In this document: piece by piece, positions 32,694 to 40,671 of the stretch
How the letters are laid out: each line of letters starts with the position of its first letter
Position numbering within the stretch: position 1 is the stretch's first letter
DNA from: Rubrivirga marina
GTDB lineage: Bacteria; Bacteroidota; Rhodothermia; Rhodothermales; Rubricoccaceae
NCBI RefSeq assembly: GCF_002283365.1
Contig: NZ_MQWD01000001.1
Span: 4,509,203 to 4,556,473 of the forward strand
Length of the DNA: 47,271 nucleotides
Direction: 5' to 3'
The notes under the pieces: model-generated
Told to the model about the DNA's origin: nothing
Databases searched by the model: none
Seen by the model: the letters and a program-made list of their open reading frames with translations, nothing else
Position numbers and translations under genes: made by a program

Positions 32694-33454
32694 CGGACCG
32701 TGAAGGTGTAGAGCGCCGGCTCGCTCTCCGCCCCGTACTTGTCGACGGCCACGATCGCCAGCTCGTACGTCCCCGGCTCGAAGTCGGACGTGACCGTGAC
32801 GCTCGCCGAGTACCGTCCGTCGTCGGCGGTCTGGTCGGCCGCGCCGCCCGCCGGGCCGTCGTCGAAGAGCCGGCCGATCGTGACGCCGCTCTCCGGGTCG
32901 ACGGCGACGACCGCCGCGATGTTGGCCCGGCCGTCGGGGTCGGTGACCGTCGCGACGAGCGGGACCCGGGCCGTGTTCGTCCCGCTCGGACGCGAGACCG
33001 GGCTCGGCGTGTTGGCCGTGACCGACGGCGGGCCGAGGTTCGTCGCCACGAAGCGGAAGACGGCCGCCGCCTGGTCGCCGGCCCGCCCGTCGGCGCCCTC
33101 CGTCGCCACGCGGACGCTGTACTCGCCGATGGCCCCGCGTGGGAGGTCGAACGGCGCGTCGACACGGAAGTCGCCGGGCTGGACCTCCGCCTCGGTCTGG
33201 GTCACGAGGGAGTCGGTCTCGGCGTAGCGGACGAGGACGAGCATCCGGACCGTCCCCTCGCCACCGAGCGTGCCCGTCACGGCGAGCGGGACCGTCGCGG
33301 TCGGGGCGTCGGTATCGAGGGAGACGTCGACCGGCGAGACGTCGACCGTGCCGAGCGTCGGGCGGGCGACCTCGCTGGCGAATCCGGGCGCGGCGTCGCA
33401 CCCCCAGAGGGCGACGGCGAGCAGGGCCACGGCGGGCCGAAGGGCTACGGGCAT
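32690..33454 (-). CDS. Lipoprotein with tandem Ig-like (choice-of-anchor X-type) domains
   Basis: A 254-aa lipoprotein, lipobox Cys19 (ALWGC). The mature part has two beta-sandwich domains (about 30-135 and 145-254). The second contains TDPDGRANIAAVVAVD and a glycine/Asp-rich LFDDGPAGGAADQTADDGRYSA segment like choice-of-anchor X proteins. It is the first gene of the coupled operon with the propeller and PorV-like genes, so it may anchor or present the propeller at the surface. That role is inferred from gene order only. Confidence 0.75.
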   Translation of the reverse strand: MPVALRPAVALLAVALWGCDAAPGFASEVARPTLGTVDVSPVDVSLDTDAPTATVPLAVTGTLGGEGTVRMLVLVRYAETDSLVTQTEAEVQPGDFRVDAPFDLPRGAIGEYSVRVATEGADGRAGDQAAAVFRFVATNLGPPSVTANTPSPVSRPSGTNTARVPLVATVTDPDGRANIAAVVAVDPESGVTIGRLFDDGPAGGAADQTADDGRYSASVTVTSDFEPGTYELAIVAVDKYGAESEPALYTFTVR

Positions 33455-33597
33455 CAGGGAAGAAAGCGGCGGCGTAGCGGTCCGGCGGGTCGCGTGGGGG
33501 GCTGGTTGGGGGCGCGGAGCGCGAACCTAGCGACAGTTGAAGGGCGCGCGGCGCATCCTGGAGCGCAGGGCGGCGGATTCGCCCTTTCTGCGCCGCC

Positions 33598-33619
33598 CCC
33601 GCCTCGGCCCCGAGGCGGG
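33598..33619. terminator. CCGCCTCG-family hairpin after the site-2 protease gene
   Basis: Nine-base-pair stem with loop GCCC, ending one base before the protease stop codon region (stop at 33621-33623 on the minus strand). The 8-nt arms are identical to those at 10808, 11532 and 15099. Confidence 0.65.
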
Positions 33620-33620
33620 C

Positions 33621-34877
33621 CTAGCCGACGAACTGGATCGGCTGGATCGAGAAGCAGAGGAAGAAGATCACGATGCAGAGGTAGGCCAGCGCCTTCCGCC
33701 TCGGCGTCAGCGGCTCCCGCACGAGCACGGGCGGGTGGTCGACGCGGATCACGAACAGGATCATCCCGACCCAGAACAGCCACCCGGTCCACCCCACCGA
33801 CAGCGCCAGCCCGGGCACGACGACGACGAGGAACGCCGTCGCCGCGGTCAGGAACGCGACCGCCGACGCCGTCAGCAGCCACTCGCCCCGGAACAACCAC
33901 GCGAGCGCGGCGGCGTAGATCAGGGCGACGGCGGCCCACAGCACGAGCGGCCCCGTCCCCGGCGCGAGGTCCGTCACCAGCCCGACGCCGCCGGACAGCA
34001 GGAGGACCATCGTCGTCACGCGCGCCACGATCTGGTGGACGCGGGGCCCCCACAGGGCGTAGACCACGTGCCCGCCGTCGAGCTGCCCGACGGGGAGCAG
34101 GTTGAGCGCCGTAAAGAAGAGGCCGAGCCAGCCCGCCAGCAGCACGGGGTAGTGCATGATCTCGTGGCCCGGCACGCGCGTCCAGCCGAGGCTCCCGAGC
34201 AGGTGGAACAGCGGCGTGTCGCCGAATACGAGCGCCGTCGAGTTCGGCTCCGGGACGAACTCCGGGAAGCGGCCGAACGAGCGGAGGTACGTCACCACGT
34301 CCTCGTGCCCGGCGACGCTGAAGAGGTAGTCGGGCCCGGGCAGCGTGAGGACGGCCACGAGCAGGACGAGGACGGCCGCCACGAACCCCGCGAGGGGGCC
34401 GGCCGCGCCGATGTCGAAGAGCTGGCGGGTGCGACGGAGCGGCTCCTTGATCCGGATGACGGCACCGAACGTGCCCAGCGTGCTCGGGAGCGGGACCGGG
34501 ATGAAGTACGGGAGCGAGACGCGCGTCTGGCGCCACCGCGCCGCGAGGTAGTGCCCGAACTCGTGGACCGTCAGGAAGCCGAGGAACGGGACCGCGTACA
34601 GGAACCCGTCCTGCAGGAACGCCCGGCTCGTGAGGAGCGCCAGCAGCGCGCCGATCCCGTTGCCAGCGACCTCGACCACCGGGTCCCACCGCTCGCTCCG
34701 CCCCACGAGGAGGGCGCCGCACCACACAGACGAAAGGAACGTGGCGACGAACAGGCCGACGTGGAGCCCGACCCGGTCCTCATCGGGCGCGGACGGCGGC
34801 TCGTAGTCGGTGAGGACGCTCGGGGCGTCGGGCGGCTCGGCACCGCGGCTCGGGACGGCAGGGGGACGGGGCTCCAC
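33621..34877 (-). CDS. Site-2 protease-family membrane metalloprotease
   Basis: Cleaves membrane-embedded substrates such as anti-sigma factors. The zinc-binding HEFGH and the second motif NLLPVGQLDGGHV are both present, in the order and spacing of S2P/M50 enzymes. Multiple helices follow, with an insertion (about 60 residues, HEDVVTYLRSFGRFPEF) between helices and a cluster of hydrophobic spans at the C-terminus. The start is uncertain: the frame stays open to a GTG at 35009 inside a hairpin, with low-complexity Arg/Pro sequence, so I take the GTG at 34877 (418 aa) as more plausible. The real start could be a little further in, near PSVLTDYEPP. Confidence 0.88.
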   Translation of the reverse strand: MEPRPPAVPSRGAEPPDAPSVLTDYEPPSAPDEDRVGLHVGLFVATFLSSVWCGALLVGRSERWDPVVEVAGNGIGALLALLTSRAFLQDGFLYAVPFLGFLTVHEFGHYLAARWRQTRVSLPYFIPVPLPSTLGTFGAVIRIKEPLRRTRQLFDIGAAGPLAGFVAAVLVLLVAVLTLPGPDYLFSVAGHEDVVTYLRSFGRFPEFVPEPNSTALVFGDTPLFHLLGSLGWTRVPGHEIMHYPVLLAGWLGLFFTALNLLPVGQLDGGHVVYALWGPRVHQIVARVTTMVLLLSGGVGLVTDLAPGTGPLVLWAAVALIYAAALAWLFRGEWLLTASAVAFLTAATAFLVVVVPGLALSVGWTGWLFWVGMILFVIRVDHPPVLVREPLTPRRKALAYLCIVIFFLCFSIQPIQFVG

Positions 34878-34995
34878 GGGTCGGGGCTGGGGGCGGCGGC
34901 GTACGCGGCGGCCCCGGGGGAGTTCAGTGAATCGACGGCGAGCGCGCCCCGCCCCCTCGCCGGCTCCGCCCGCCTCGGCGCCGCGCTCGACCGCA

Positions 34996-35017
34996 GGGAC
35001 ACCATGCACGGTGTCCC
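34996..35017. other. Strong hairpin upstream of the site-2 protease gene
   Basis: Perfect 8-bp inverted repeat GGGACACC/GGTGTCCC around loop ATGCAC, with flanking CCGC/GCGG that can extend the stem. It lies between aspartate aminotransferase and the protease gene. It could terminate the aminotransferase transcript or be an operator for the protease gene; the sequence does not decide. Confidence 0.5.
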
Positions 35018-35048
35018 CACCGCGGACACATGCGGAGGCGGCCTCCCC

Positions 35049-35067
35049 TACCTCGATGCCGAGGTGG
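35049..35067. terminator. Degenerate CCGCCTCG-family hairpin after the aminotransferase gene
   Basis: Right arm CGAGGTGG and left arm CTACCTCG with loop ATGC; one mismatch and one changed position from the perfect family. It ends 6 nt short of the aminotransferase stop codon region (35074). Confidence 0.5.
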
Positions 35068-35073
35068 AGGAAG

Positions 35074-36291
35074 CTAGCGGAGGCCCACGACGCCGGCCTC
35101 GATCCGGTCGCAGGCCGTCATGAGCGTGTCGAGATCCGTGGCGTACGAGATCCGCACGCCGGCGTCATTGCCGAACGCCTCGCCCGGCACGAGGGCCACG
35201 TCGCGGGCCTCCAGGAGGTAGGTGCAGAAGTCGACGCTGCCGGCGATCTCGGCGCCGTCGGGCGTCTGGCGGCCGTAGAGCGCCGAGACGTCGGGAAACA
35301 GGTAGAACGCGCCTTCGGGCGTCGGGCACGTCACGCCGTCGATGGCGCGGAGCCGCTCCAGCACGGCGTCGCGCCGCTGGCGGAACGCGCCGACCATTTC
35401 CTCCAGCACCTCCGGCCCCATCTCGAAGGCCGCCAGCGAGGCGTACTGCGTGATCGACGACGGCCCGCTCGTGAGCTGGCTCTGGATCTTGGCGACGGCC
35501 CCGCTCCACCACGCCGGCGCGGCGAGGTAGCCCAGCCGCCAGCCCGTCATGGCGAATGCCTTCGAGAACCCGTTGACGGTGCACGTCCGCTCGGCCATCC
35601 CGTCGAGCGCAGCGAACGACGCGAAGTCGGCGTCGAAGAGCACGTGCTCGTAGATCTCGTCGGAGATGATGGCGACGTGCGGGTGCTCGCGGAGGACGGC
35701 GGCCAGCCCCTCGAGCTCGTCGGGCGTGTAGACGGCGCCGGTCGGGTTCGACGGGCTGTTGAGGATGAGCACGCGCGTCTGCTCCGTGATGGCGTCGGCC
35801 AGCTGGTCGGGCGTCAGCTTGTAGTCGGCCTCGGACGTGGCGAGGACCGAGACGGGCGTGGCGCCGGCGAGCCGGGCCATCTCGGGGTAGCTCACCCAAT
35901 ACGGCGCGGGGATCACGACCTCGTCGCCGGGCTGGCAGATCGCGAGGACCGCCTGCGCGACCGACTGCTTGGCCCCGTTCGAGCACACGACCTGGGCGGC
36001 CTGGACGTCGAGCCCGTTCTCGGTCTGGAGCTTCTTCGCAATCGCCTCGCGGAGCTCGGGGATGCCGGGGTTCGGCGTGTAGCTGAAGCGCTCGTCGCGG
36101 AGCGCCTGGTGCGCGGCCTCGACGATGGGCGCGGGCGTCGGGAAGTCGGGCTCGCCGGCCGAGAGGGCGATGACGTCGCGCCCCTCGCGACGGAGCGCGG
36201 CGGCCCGCCCCGAAATCGCGAGCGTGGCCGACGGCTGCATCGCGGCGACGCGCGGGCTGAGGGTGTCGAGAGCGGGGGCCGGGGTGGTCAT
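35074..36291 (-). CDS. Class I pyridoxal-phosphate aminotransferase (aspartate aminotransferase-like)
   Basis: Fold-type I aminotransferase of 405 aa. Motifs: SAGEPDFPTP (substrate carboxylate loop), YTPNPGIPELREAIA, SNGAKQSV, NSPSNPTG (Asn that contacts the cofactor), SDEIYE (Asp for the pyridine nitrogen), FSKAFAMTGWRLGY (Schiff-base Lys) and RISYA (Arg for the alpha-carboxylate). It resembles the thermophile-type (AspC Ib) aspartate/prephenate aminotransferases. The ATG at 36291 gives the typical start; longer frames are Arg-rich. Distance to coaD is 143 nt. Confidence 0.93.
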   Translation of the reverse strand: MTTPAPALDTLSPRVAAMQPSATLAISGRAAALRREGRDVIALSAGEPDFPTPAPIVEAAHQALRDERFSYTPNPGIPELREAIAKKLQTENGLDVQAAQVVCSNGAKQSVAQAVLAICQPGDEVVIPAPYWVSYPEMARLAGATPVSVLATSEADYKLTPDQLADAITEQTRVLILNSPSNPTGAVYTPDELEGLAAVLREHPHVAIISDEIYEHVLFDADFASFAALDGMAERTCTVNGFSKAFAMTGWRLGYLAAPAWWSGAVAKIQSQLTSGPSSITQYASLAAFEMGPEVLEEMVGAFRQRRDAVLERLRAIDGVTCPTPEGAFYLFPDVSALYGRQTPDGAEIAGSVDFCTYLLEARDVALVPGEAFGNDAGVRISYATDLDTLMTACDRIEAGVVGLR

Positions 36292-36413
36292 GGCGACGCG
36301 GAGGGGACGCCGGAAGGTAGATCGGCCCGAACCGAGGGCGCGCGGCCCTCCCGGTGCGGAAGCGCTCCCGACGCCTAAAAAATCGAGGCCGCCGCCGAGC
36401 CACACTCTCCACT

Positions 36414-36428
36414 CCGCCCCCGAGGCGG
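36414..36428. terminator. Degraded CCGCCTCG-family hairpin plus T-run after coaD
   Basis: The right arm CGAGGCGG (36421-36428) is intact; the left arm is shortened to CCGCC. It starts 7 nt past the coaD stop. About 35 nt further, on the minus strand, a GC-rich stretch is followed by six T (36377-36382 as A on plus), so the real transcript end may lie there. Confidence 0.5.
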
Positions 36429-36434
36429 GCCGGG

Positions 36435-36941
36435 TCAGTCCGCCTCGACGTCCCGCTCGCGGAGCCCGGCCAGTGCCTCCACCACGACGGGCGGCACGAA
36501 CGACGACACGTCGCCTCCCCAGCGGTGGATCTCGCGGACGATCGACGCCGCGACGAACGTGTGGTCCTCGGCCGGCATCAGGAACACAGTCTGGAGCTCC
36601 GGGTGGAGCCGTCGGTTGGCGAGCGCCATCCGGAACTCGTAGTCGAAGTCGCTCACCTGGCGGAGTCCGCGGACGAGCGCGACGGCGCCGGTCGCGCGGG
36701 CGTGGTCCACGAGGAGCCCCTCGAAGGCCGTGACGGTCACGCGGTCGTGGGCGTCGAGGTCCGCCACGCAGGCCTGGACGAGCCCCACGCGGTCCTCGAT
36801 CGAGAAGAGCGTCTGCTTCGAGGCGTTGACGGCGACCGTGACCTCGATCCGGTCGAACACCTTCAGCGCGCGCTCGAGCACGTCGAGGTGGCCGTACGTG
36901 ACGGGGTCGAAGGTGCCGGGGTAGAGGGCGAGTTTGGACAC
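36435..36941 (-). CDS. coaD: Phosphopantetheine adenylyltransferase
   Basis: Fourth step of coenzyme A synthesis, 168 aa with a GTG start that gives VSKLALYPGTFDPVTYGHLDV, the nearly invariant N-terminus; TYGH is the T/HxGH nucleotide-binding motif. RGLRQVSDFDYEF, and the late EDHTFVAASIVREI with ISS-like signature, are conserved. It is 52 nt downstream of rsmD on the same strand, the usual pairing. Confidence 0.97.
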   Translation of the reverse strand: MSKLALYPGTFDPVTYGHLDVLERALKVFDRIEVTVAVNASKQTLFSIEDRVGLVQACVADLDAHDRVTVTAFEGLLVDHARATGAVALVRGLRQVSDFDYEFRMALANRRLHPELQTVFLMPAEDHTFVAASIVREIHRWGGDVSSFVPPVVVEALAGLRERDVEAD

Positions 36942-36993
36942 GGGGCGGGAAGGCAGGAGGCCCGAAAAGATCGTGCGGCCGTTCGACGCCCGC

Positions 36994-37539
36994 TCACGCG
37001 CCCGCGCCAAACACGCTCACGACGGTCCGGCCGTAGGCGCGCGAGAAGACGAGGCCGTCCGCCTCGGCGAAGTCGTGGCGCGCGTCGTGCTCCAAGGCGA
37101 ACAGGCCGCCCGGCGCGAGGAGCGGGCGGACGAGGCCCGGCAGCGTTGGGATCTCGCTCAGGTCGTAGGGCGGGTCGGCGAGGACCAGGTCGAACCGCGT
37201 GGCCGTGTCCACCGCAGCACCGAGGTGGGCGAGGGCGTCGGCGCGGAGGGTCCGGACGCGGTCGGCGACGCCGAGTTGGCGGGCGTTTCCCCGCGCCACG
37301 GCGAGCGTCGGGCCGTGGCGTTCGACGAGCGTGGCGTGCGCCGCGCCGCGGCTGACGGCCTCCAGCCCGAGGGCGCCGCTCCCGGCGAAGAGGTCGAGCA
37401 CGCGGGCGTCCCGGAGCTCCATCCGCGAGCCGAGCGCGCTGAAGAGGGCCTCGCGCACGCGGTCCGTCGTCGGCCGCGTCCGGTCGCCCTTCGGCGCGTC
37501 GATCGGGCGCCGCGCGAGCGCTCCGCCGGTGATCCTCAT
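36994..37539 (-). CDS. rsmD: 16S rRNA (guanine-966-N2) methyltransferase
   Basis: Modifies G966 of 16S rRNA. It is 181 aa and starts MRITGGALARRPIDAPKG. Motifs: RPTTDRVREALFSALG, LDLFAGSGALGLEAVSRGA (SAM loop) and LADPPYDL (catalytic DPPY). The gene lies between the DUF3822 gene (90 nt upstream) and coaD, consistent with a four-gene operon together with the GspG-like gene. Confidence 0.97.
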   Translation of the reverse strand: MRITGGALARRPIDAPKGDRTRPTTDRVREALFSALGSRMELRDARVLDLFAGSGALGLEAVSRGAAHATLVERHGPTLAVARGNARQLGVADRVRTLRADALAHLGAAVDTATRFDLVLADPPYDLSEIPTLPGLVRPLLAPGGLFALEHDARHDFAEADGLVFSRAYGRTVVSVFGAGA

Positions 37540-37629
37540 GAGGACAGAGGGAGAGATAGGGGATCCAGAACGCGGACTCCGTTCCTCCCGCGCCCCCTCA
37601 CCCCGACGGCCCCATCCCGCATCCCTCCC

Positions 37630-38502
37630 CTACAGCGCCGCGCCGAGGACGGGGGCGAAGGCGGCCAGTTCGCCGGGCTCGGCGTCGGGACGGCGACCGA
37701 ACGCCGCGAACGGGTCGAGCCAGACCGACGGCTGGCCGACGAACTCGGCCGTGAGGTCGAGCCGGTCGTCCGTCGCGTCGTCGCCGTAGACGAGGAGCGC
37801 GTCGAGGGTCGGCGCGTCGAGGCCGGCCTGCTGGAGCGCCGCGAGCGCGAAGTAGGCCGTGTCGGCGGGCGCCGTGCTCGGGCCGTGCGTGCCGAACAGG
37901 AACGCGCCGTCGCGGACCACCGCGACCTCGGTGTGCCCGTGGAAGGCCCCGATGACGAGCGCCGCGCCGGGCGCCGACGCGACGGCCGCCGCGGCCCGCG
38001 TCGTGTCGGCCACGTCGTAGCCGCCGACGCCGAGCGCGTCGGACAGGAACGAGAGCCGGGCGTGGACGGGCTCGGCCACGTGGACCACGTGGATCCACTC
38101 GCGGTCCCCGCCGGGCGTCGACTCGACCCGGACGGTCCGGGCACGGACGCGGACGGCCTGCGTGGGCGCGAGATCGGCGAGGAGCGCCGTCTCCTGGCGG
38201 AGCTGGCCGTCGCGATCGTCGGCGTCGAGCCCGACCGGGAGCCGTGAGAAGAACGACGTCGTGGCCGTCGGGTGGGCCGCGACGACGAGGGTGTCGGCGG
38301 CCGTCCCGCCCAGTCCCTCGACGAGCGCTTCGGCGACGGCCTCGAGCGCCTCGGGGTCCCCCGTCCGGAAGACGGCGGCCTCGGCGTCGAGGTCGAAGTC
38401 GGCGGCGCCGAGGCGGCGGAGGCGGGGGCCGTCGGGGCCCAGCGTGACCTCGGCGTACCGGAGCGTCCGCCCACTCAGGCCGGCGAGGGCACGGGCGGCC
38501 AT
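37630..38502 (-). CDS. DUF3822-like actin-fold protein
   Basis: A 290-aa soluble protein resembling DUF3822, a Bacteroidota family usually beside rsmD. Segments like LVVAAHPTATTSFFSRLP, GAALVIGAFHGHTEVAVVRDGAFLF (with a nucleotide-phosphate loop look) and LDALLVYGDDAT match an ASKHA (actin/PilM-type) fold by eye. The ATG at 38502 lies 4 nt after the stop of a GspG-like pseudopilin gene, so the two are translated together. In type IV pili, the PilM protein docks with the pilin assembly, so the pairing is suggestive. That link is inference. Confidence 0.72.
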   Translation of the reverse strand: MAARALAGLSGRTLRYAEVTLGPDGPRLRRLGAADFDLDAEAAVFRTGDPEALEAVAEALVEGLGGTAADTLVVAAHPTATTSFFSRLPVGLDADDRDGQLRQETALLADLAPTQAVRVRARTVRVESTPGGDREWIHVVHVAEPVHARLSFLSDALGVGGYDVADTTRAAAAVASAPGAALVIGAFHGHTEVAVVRDGAFLFGTHGPSTAPADTAYFALAALQQAGLDAPTLDALLVYGDDATDDRLDLTAEFVGQPSVWLDPFAAFGRRPDAEPGELAAFAPVLGAAL

Positions 38503-38506
38503 GGCG

Positions 38507-38983
38507 CTACTCCCAGGAGGCCGCGTTCCGAAGCGCCGGGTTCGGGGTGCGCGAGCCGATCGAGTCGGCCTCCATGTCCGGATCGCCGAGCCAGTAGACC
38601 TCGACGCCCGACGTGTCCTCGACGATCTCGTAGTTGAACCGGTTGCCCGTGCGCGGCGAGTAGACGAGCGAGTCGATGTTGAGCGGGCGGAGCCGCTCCT
38701 CGTCGGTCGCGATCTGGGCGTTGAACGCCGAGTCGGTCCGGACGAAGAGGACGAGCGAGTCGAGCGTCGAGGGGTAGCCGTCGAGCGAGTCGCGGTAGGC
38801 GATGAGCGCGGTCCGGACGTCCGACATCCGCTCGCGGGTCAGCTCCGTCTCCTGCTCGGCCGCGGCCGCCCGCTGCGCCGGAACCACCGTGACGTAGAAC
38901 AGGACGACGACGAGGCCGACGATGAGGAGCCCGAGGAGGGCGCGGATCGCGAGGTCAGAGCCGCTGGCGCCAGTGGTGGCCAT
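38507..38983 (-). CDS. GspG-like pseudopilin without a recognisable leader
   Basis: A 158-aa membrane-anchored protein. One hydrophobic helix (about 14-35, ALLGLLIVGLVVVLFYVTVVP) continues into a charged helix with ELTRERMSDVRTALIAYRDSLDGYPSTLDSL, which matches the YxxxxGxYPxxxxxL layout of major pseudopilin GspG. A 12-residue hydrophilic N-terminus precedes the helix, but no RGFTLIE-type prepilin peptidase site or Glu5 is present. The C-terminal part RTGNRFNYEIVEDTSGVEVYWLGDPD fits the GspG C-terminal beta region. It is the first gene of an operon with DUF3822, rsmD and coaD. Confidence 0.62.
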   Translation of the reverse strand: MATTGASGSDLAIRALLGLLIVGLVVVLFYVTVVPAQRAAAAEQETELTRERMSDVRTALIAYRDSLDGYPSTLDSLVLFVRTDSAFNAQIATDEERLRPLNIDSLVYSPRTGNRFNYEIVEDTSGVEVYWLGDPDMEADSIGSRTPNPALRNAASWE

Positions 38984-39145
38984 TGGGGACGCTTGGTGAG
39001 TCGAGAGAGGGGTGAGGCCGGCGCCGGCCGGCCCGACAGGATACCCCCGGGGCTCGTGCCTTGGCAACGGGGGGCCCTCCGGAGACCCCGTCGGCGCGGC
39101 TAGGTTGCCACGCCCCAGGCCGCTCCCGGATCCGCCCCGCCGCCC

Positions 39146-39940
39146 ATGACCCGCCTCAGCGTCAACTTCAACAAGGCCGCCCTCATGCGGAACGCCCGCA
39201 CGGGCAGCACCGGCGCCGGGCGCCCGAACGTCGGCCGGCTGGCCCGCGTCGCCGTCGGTGCCGGGGCCGTCGGCGCGACGCTCCACCCGCGGCCCGACGG
39301 CCGCCACGCGCTCGCCGCCGACGTCGAGACCCTGCGGGCGCTGATGGGCCGCGGCGCGCCCCTCGACGGCGCGGAGCTCAACGTCGAGGGCAACCCGTTC
39401 GAAGGACCGGCCCGCCACGGCGACTACGATTTCCCCGGGTTCATGGAGATCCTCCGCGCCGCGCGGCCCACGCAGGCCACGCTCGTCCCCGACGCGGCCG
39501 GGCAGCGGACGAGCGACCACGGCTGGGACTTCGCCCGCGACGGCGCCCGCCTCGGGCCGCTCGTGGAGGAGCTCCGCGGGCTCGGCTGCCGCGTGAGCCT
39601 GTTCGTCGACCCCGACCCCGAGGCGGTCCGCGCCGCCGCCGACGTCGGGGCCGACCGCGTCGAGCTCTACACCGGGCCCTACGCCTGGGCCCACACCGCG
39701 GGCGACGCGTCGGCCCTGCTCGACCGGCACCGCGCCGCGGCCGAGGCCGCCGCCGAGGCTGGCCTGACCGTCAACGCCGGGCACGACCTCGACCTGGAGA
39801 ACCTCGGCCCGTACCTCCGCGCCGTGCCGGGCGTCGCCGAGGTCTCGATCGGGCAGGCCCTCCTCGCCGACGCGCTCCTGATGGGGCTCGAGGGCGCCGT
39901 CCGGGCCTACCTCAAGGTCCTCGCCGAGGCCGGCGAGTAG
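39146..39940 (+). CDS. pdxJ: Pyridoxine 5'-phosphate synthase
   Basis: Ring-closing step of DXP-dependent vitamin B6 synthesis (3-amino-2-oxopropyl phosphate plus DXP). It is 264 aa with TRLSVNFNKAALMRN, GATLHPRPDGRH (catalytic His), ELNVEGNP, LVPD with GWD, and C-terminal TVNAGHDLDLENLG and EVSIGQALLADALL (phosphate-binding). Relative to E. coli the SDHGWD loop is of the Bacteroidota type. Divergent from the GspG-like operon with 162 nt between them. Confidence 0.95.
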   Translation: MTRLSVNFNKAALMRNARTGSTGAGRPNVGRLARVAVGAGAVGATLHPRPDGRHALAADVETLRALMGRGAPLDGAELNVEGNPFEGPARHGDYDFPGFMEILRAARPTQATLVPDAAGQRTSDHGWDFARDGARLGPLVEELRGLGCRVSLFVDPDPEAVRAAADVGADRVELYTGPYAWAHTAGDASALLDRHRAAAEAAAEAGLTVNAGHDLDLENLGPYLRAVPGVAEVSIGQALLADALLMGLEGAVRAYLKVLAEAGE

Positions 39941-40055
39941 GGCCCCGCGTCTCGGGCTGGGTCTCACATTGGGAAGAGACTCCTAACGGCGACTCCGCGG
40001 GGCGCCAGAAGGCGTCTCACGGGCGGTTTCCACCGGATCGGGCGGGAACGGGCAC

Positions 40056-40070
40056 GTTCCATTTTGAGAC
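40056..40070 (+). promoter_or_regulatory. Conserved upstream element of the first pseudopilin-like operon
   Basis: GTTCCATTTTGAGAC, 67 nt before the A1 start codon. The same sequence, differing at two adjacent bases, occurs 66 nt before A2 (45924-45938). The first half forms a palindrome with GGAACG just upstream (GGAACG-GGCA-CGTTCC, 40045-40060). It may be part of a promoter or an activator site; its position suits -35-like or operator function. Confidence 0.6.
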
Positions 40071-40137
40071 TGGAGGACGCGGGACGCGGGGTCAGGGCAT
40101 GGGTATGGCGATCCGAGAGGGTCCAGACCGCGCTCCC

Positions 40138-40671
40138 ATGCAGCAGACGATCCTCGCCCTCGCCGCGATCCTCTCCTTCGCCTACCTCGCCCTCGGCCGC
40201 CAGCGTCACGACAACGACGTCGAGCGCCGGGCGATGGAGGTCGAGGCCGAGCTCGCCGCGACCGACGTCGCGCAGGCTCAGATGGGCGCCATGGAGCGCC
40301 TCGCCTTCGACGAGGACGACACCGGCCAGACGGGCGTCCGGACCGTCCCCTCCTCGGCCCCGATCGGACCCGACGCGGGGGAGACGGACCCGTCGAGCTA
40401 CGACGACGTCGACGACTGGGACGGGCACGACGGCACAGTCTCGGTGCCGGTCGGTCGGGACTCGCTCCGGTTCAGGCTCCGCGTGAGCGTCCGATACGTC
40501 CAGAACCTCCAGCCCGAATCGCCCGCGGCTGCCCCGACGCTCACCAAGGAGCTGTTCGTGCGGGCCGATGAGATCCCGCCCGCCGCGACCGACCGGACCC
40601 CAGCGCAGGCCCACCTCCGCCGCGTCGTGACGCCGGCGAGCGTCGCCACCTACATCCACCAGGGCTCATGA
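40138..40671 (+). CDS. MshD/PilV-like minor pseudopilin, copy A1
   Basis: A 177-aa protein starting MQQTILALAAILSFAYLAL: a 20-residue hydrophobic helix directly after the initiator Met, with no basic leader, no G-F cleavage site and no Glu5. It is followed by an amphipathic helix and then YDDVDDWDG (88-96), the acidic loop characteristic of MshD/PilV-type minor pilins. The middle and C-terminus (VSVRYV, TKELFVRA, LRRVVTP) match the second copy A2. In-frame ATGs at 40099 and 40105 would add a short MAIREGPDRAP leader. It overlaps B1 by ATGA. Confidence 0.72.
   Translation: MQQTILALAAILSFAYLALGRQRHDNDVERRAMEVEAELAATDVAQAQMGAMERLAFDEDDTGQTGVRTVPSSAPIGPDAGETDPSSYDDVDDWDGHDGTVSVPVGRDSLRFRLRVSVRYVQNLQPESPAAAPTLTKELFVRADEIPPAATDRTPAQAHLRRVVTPASVATYIHQGS

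Noticed and set aside
39961-40020. GTCTCAC repeats before A1 as inverted partners of TGAGAC
   Set aside because: Two 7-mers at 39961 and 40014 face the TTGAGAC element, but spacing is long, no counterpart exists before A2, and seven-base matches are expected.
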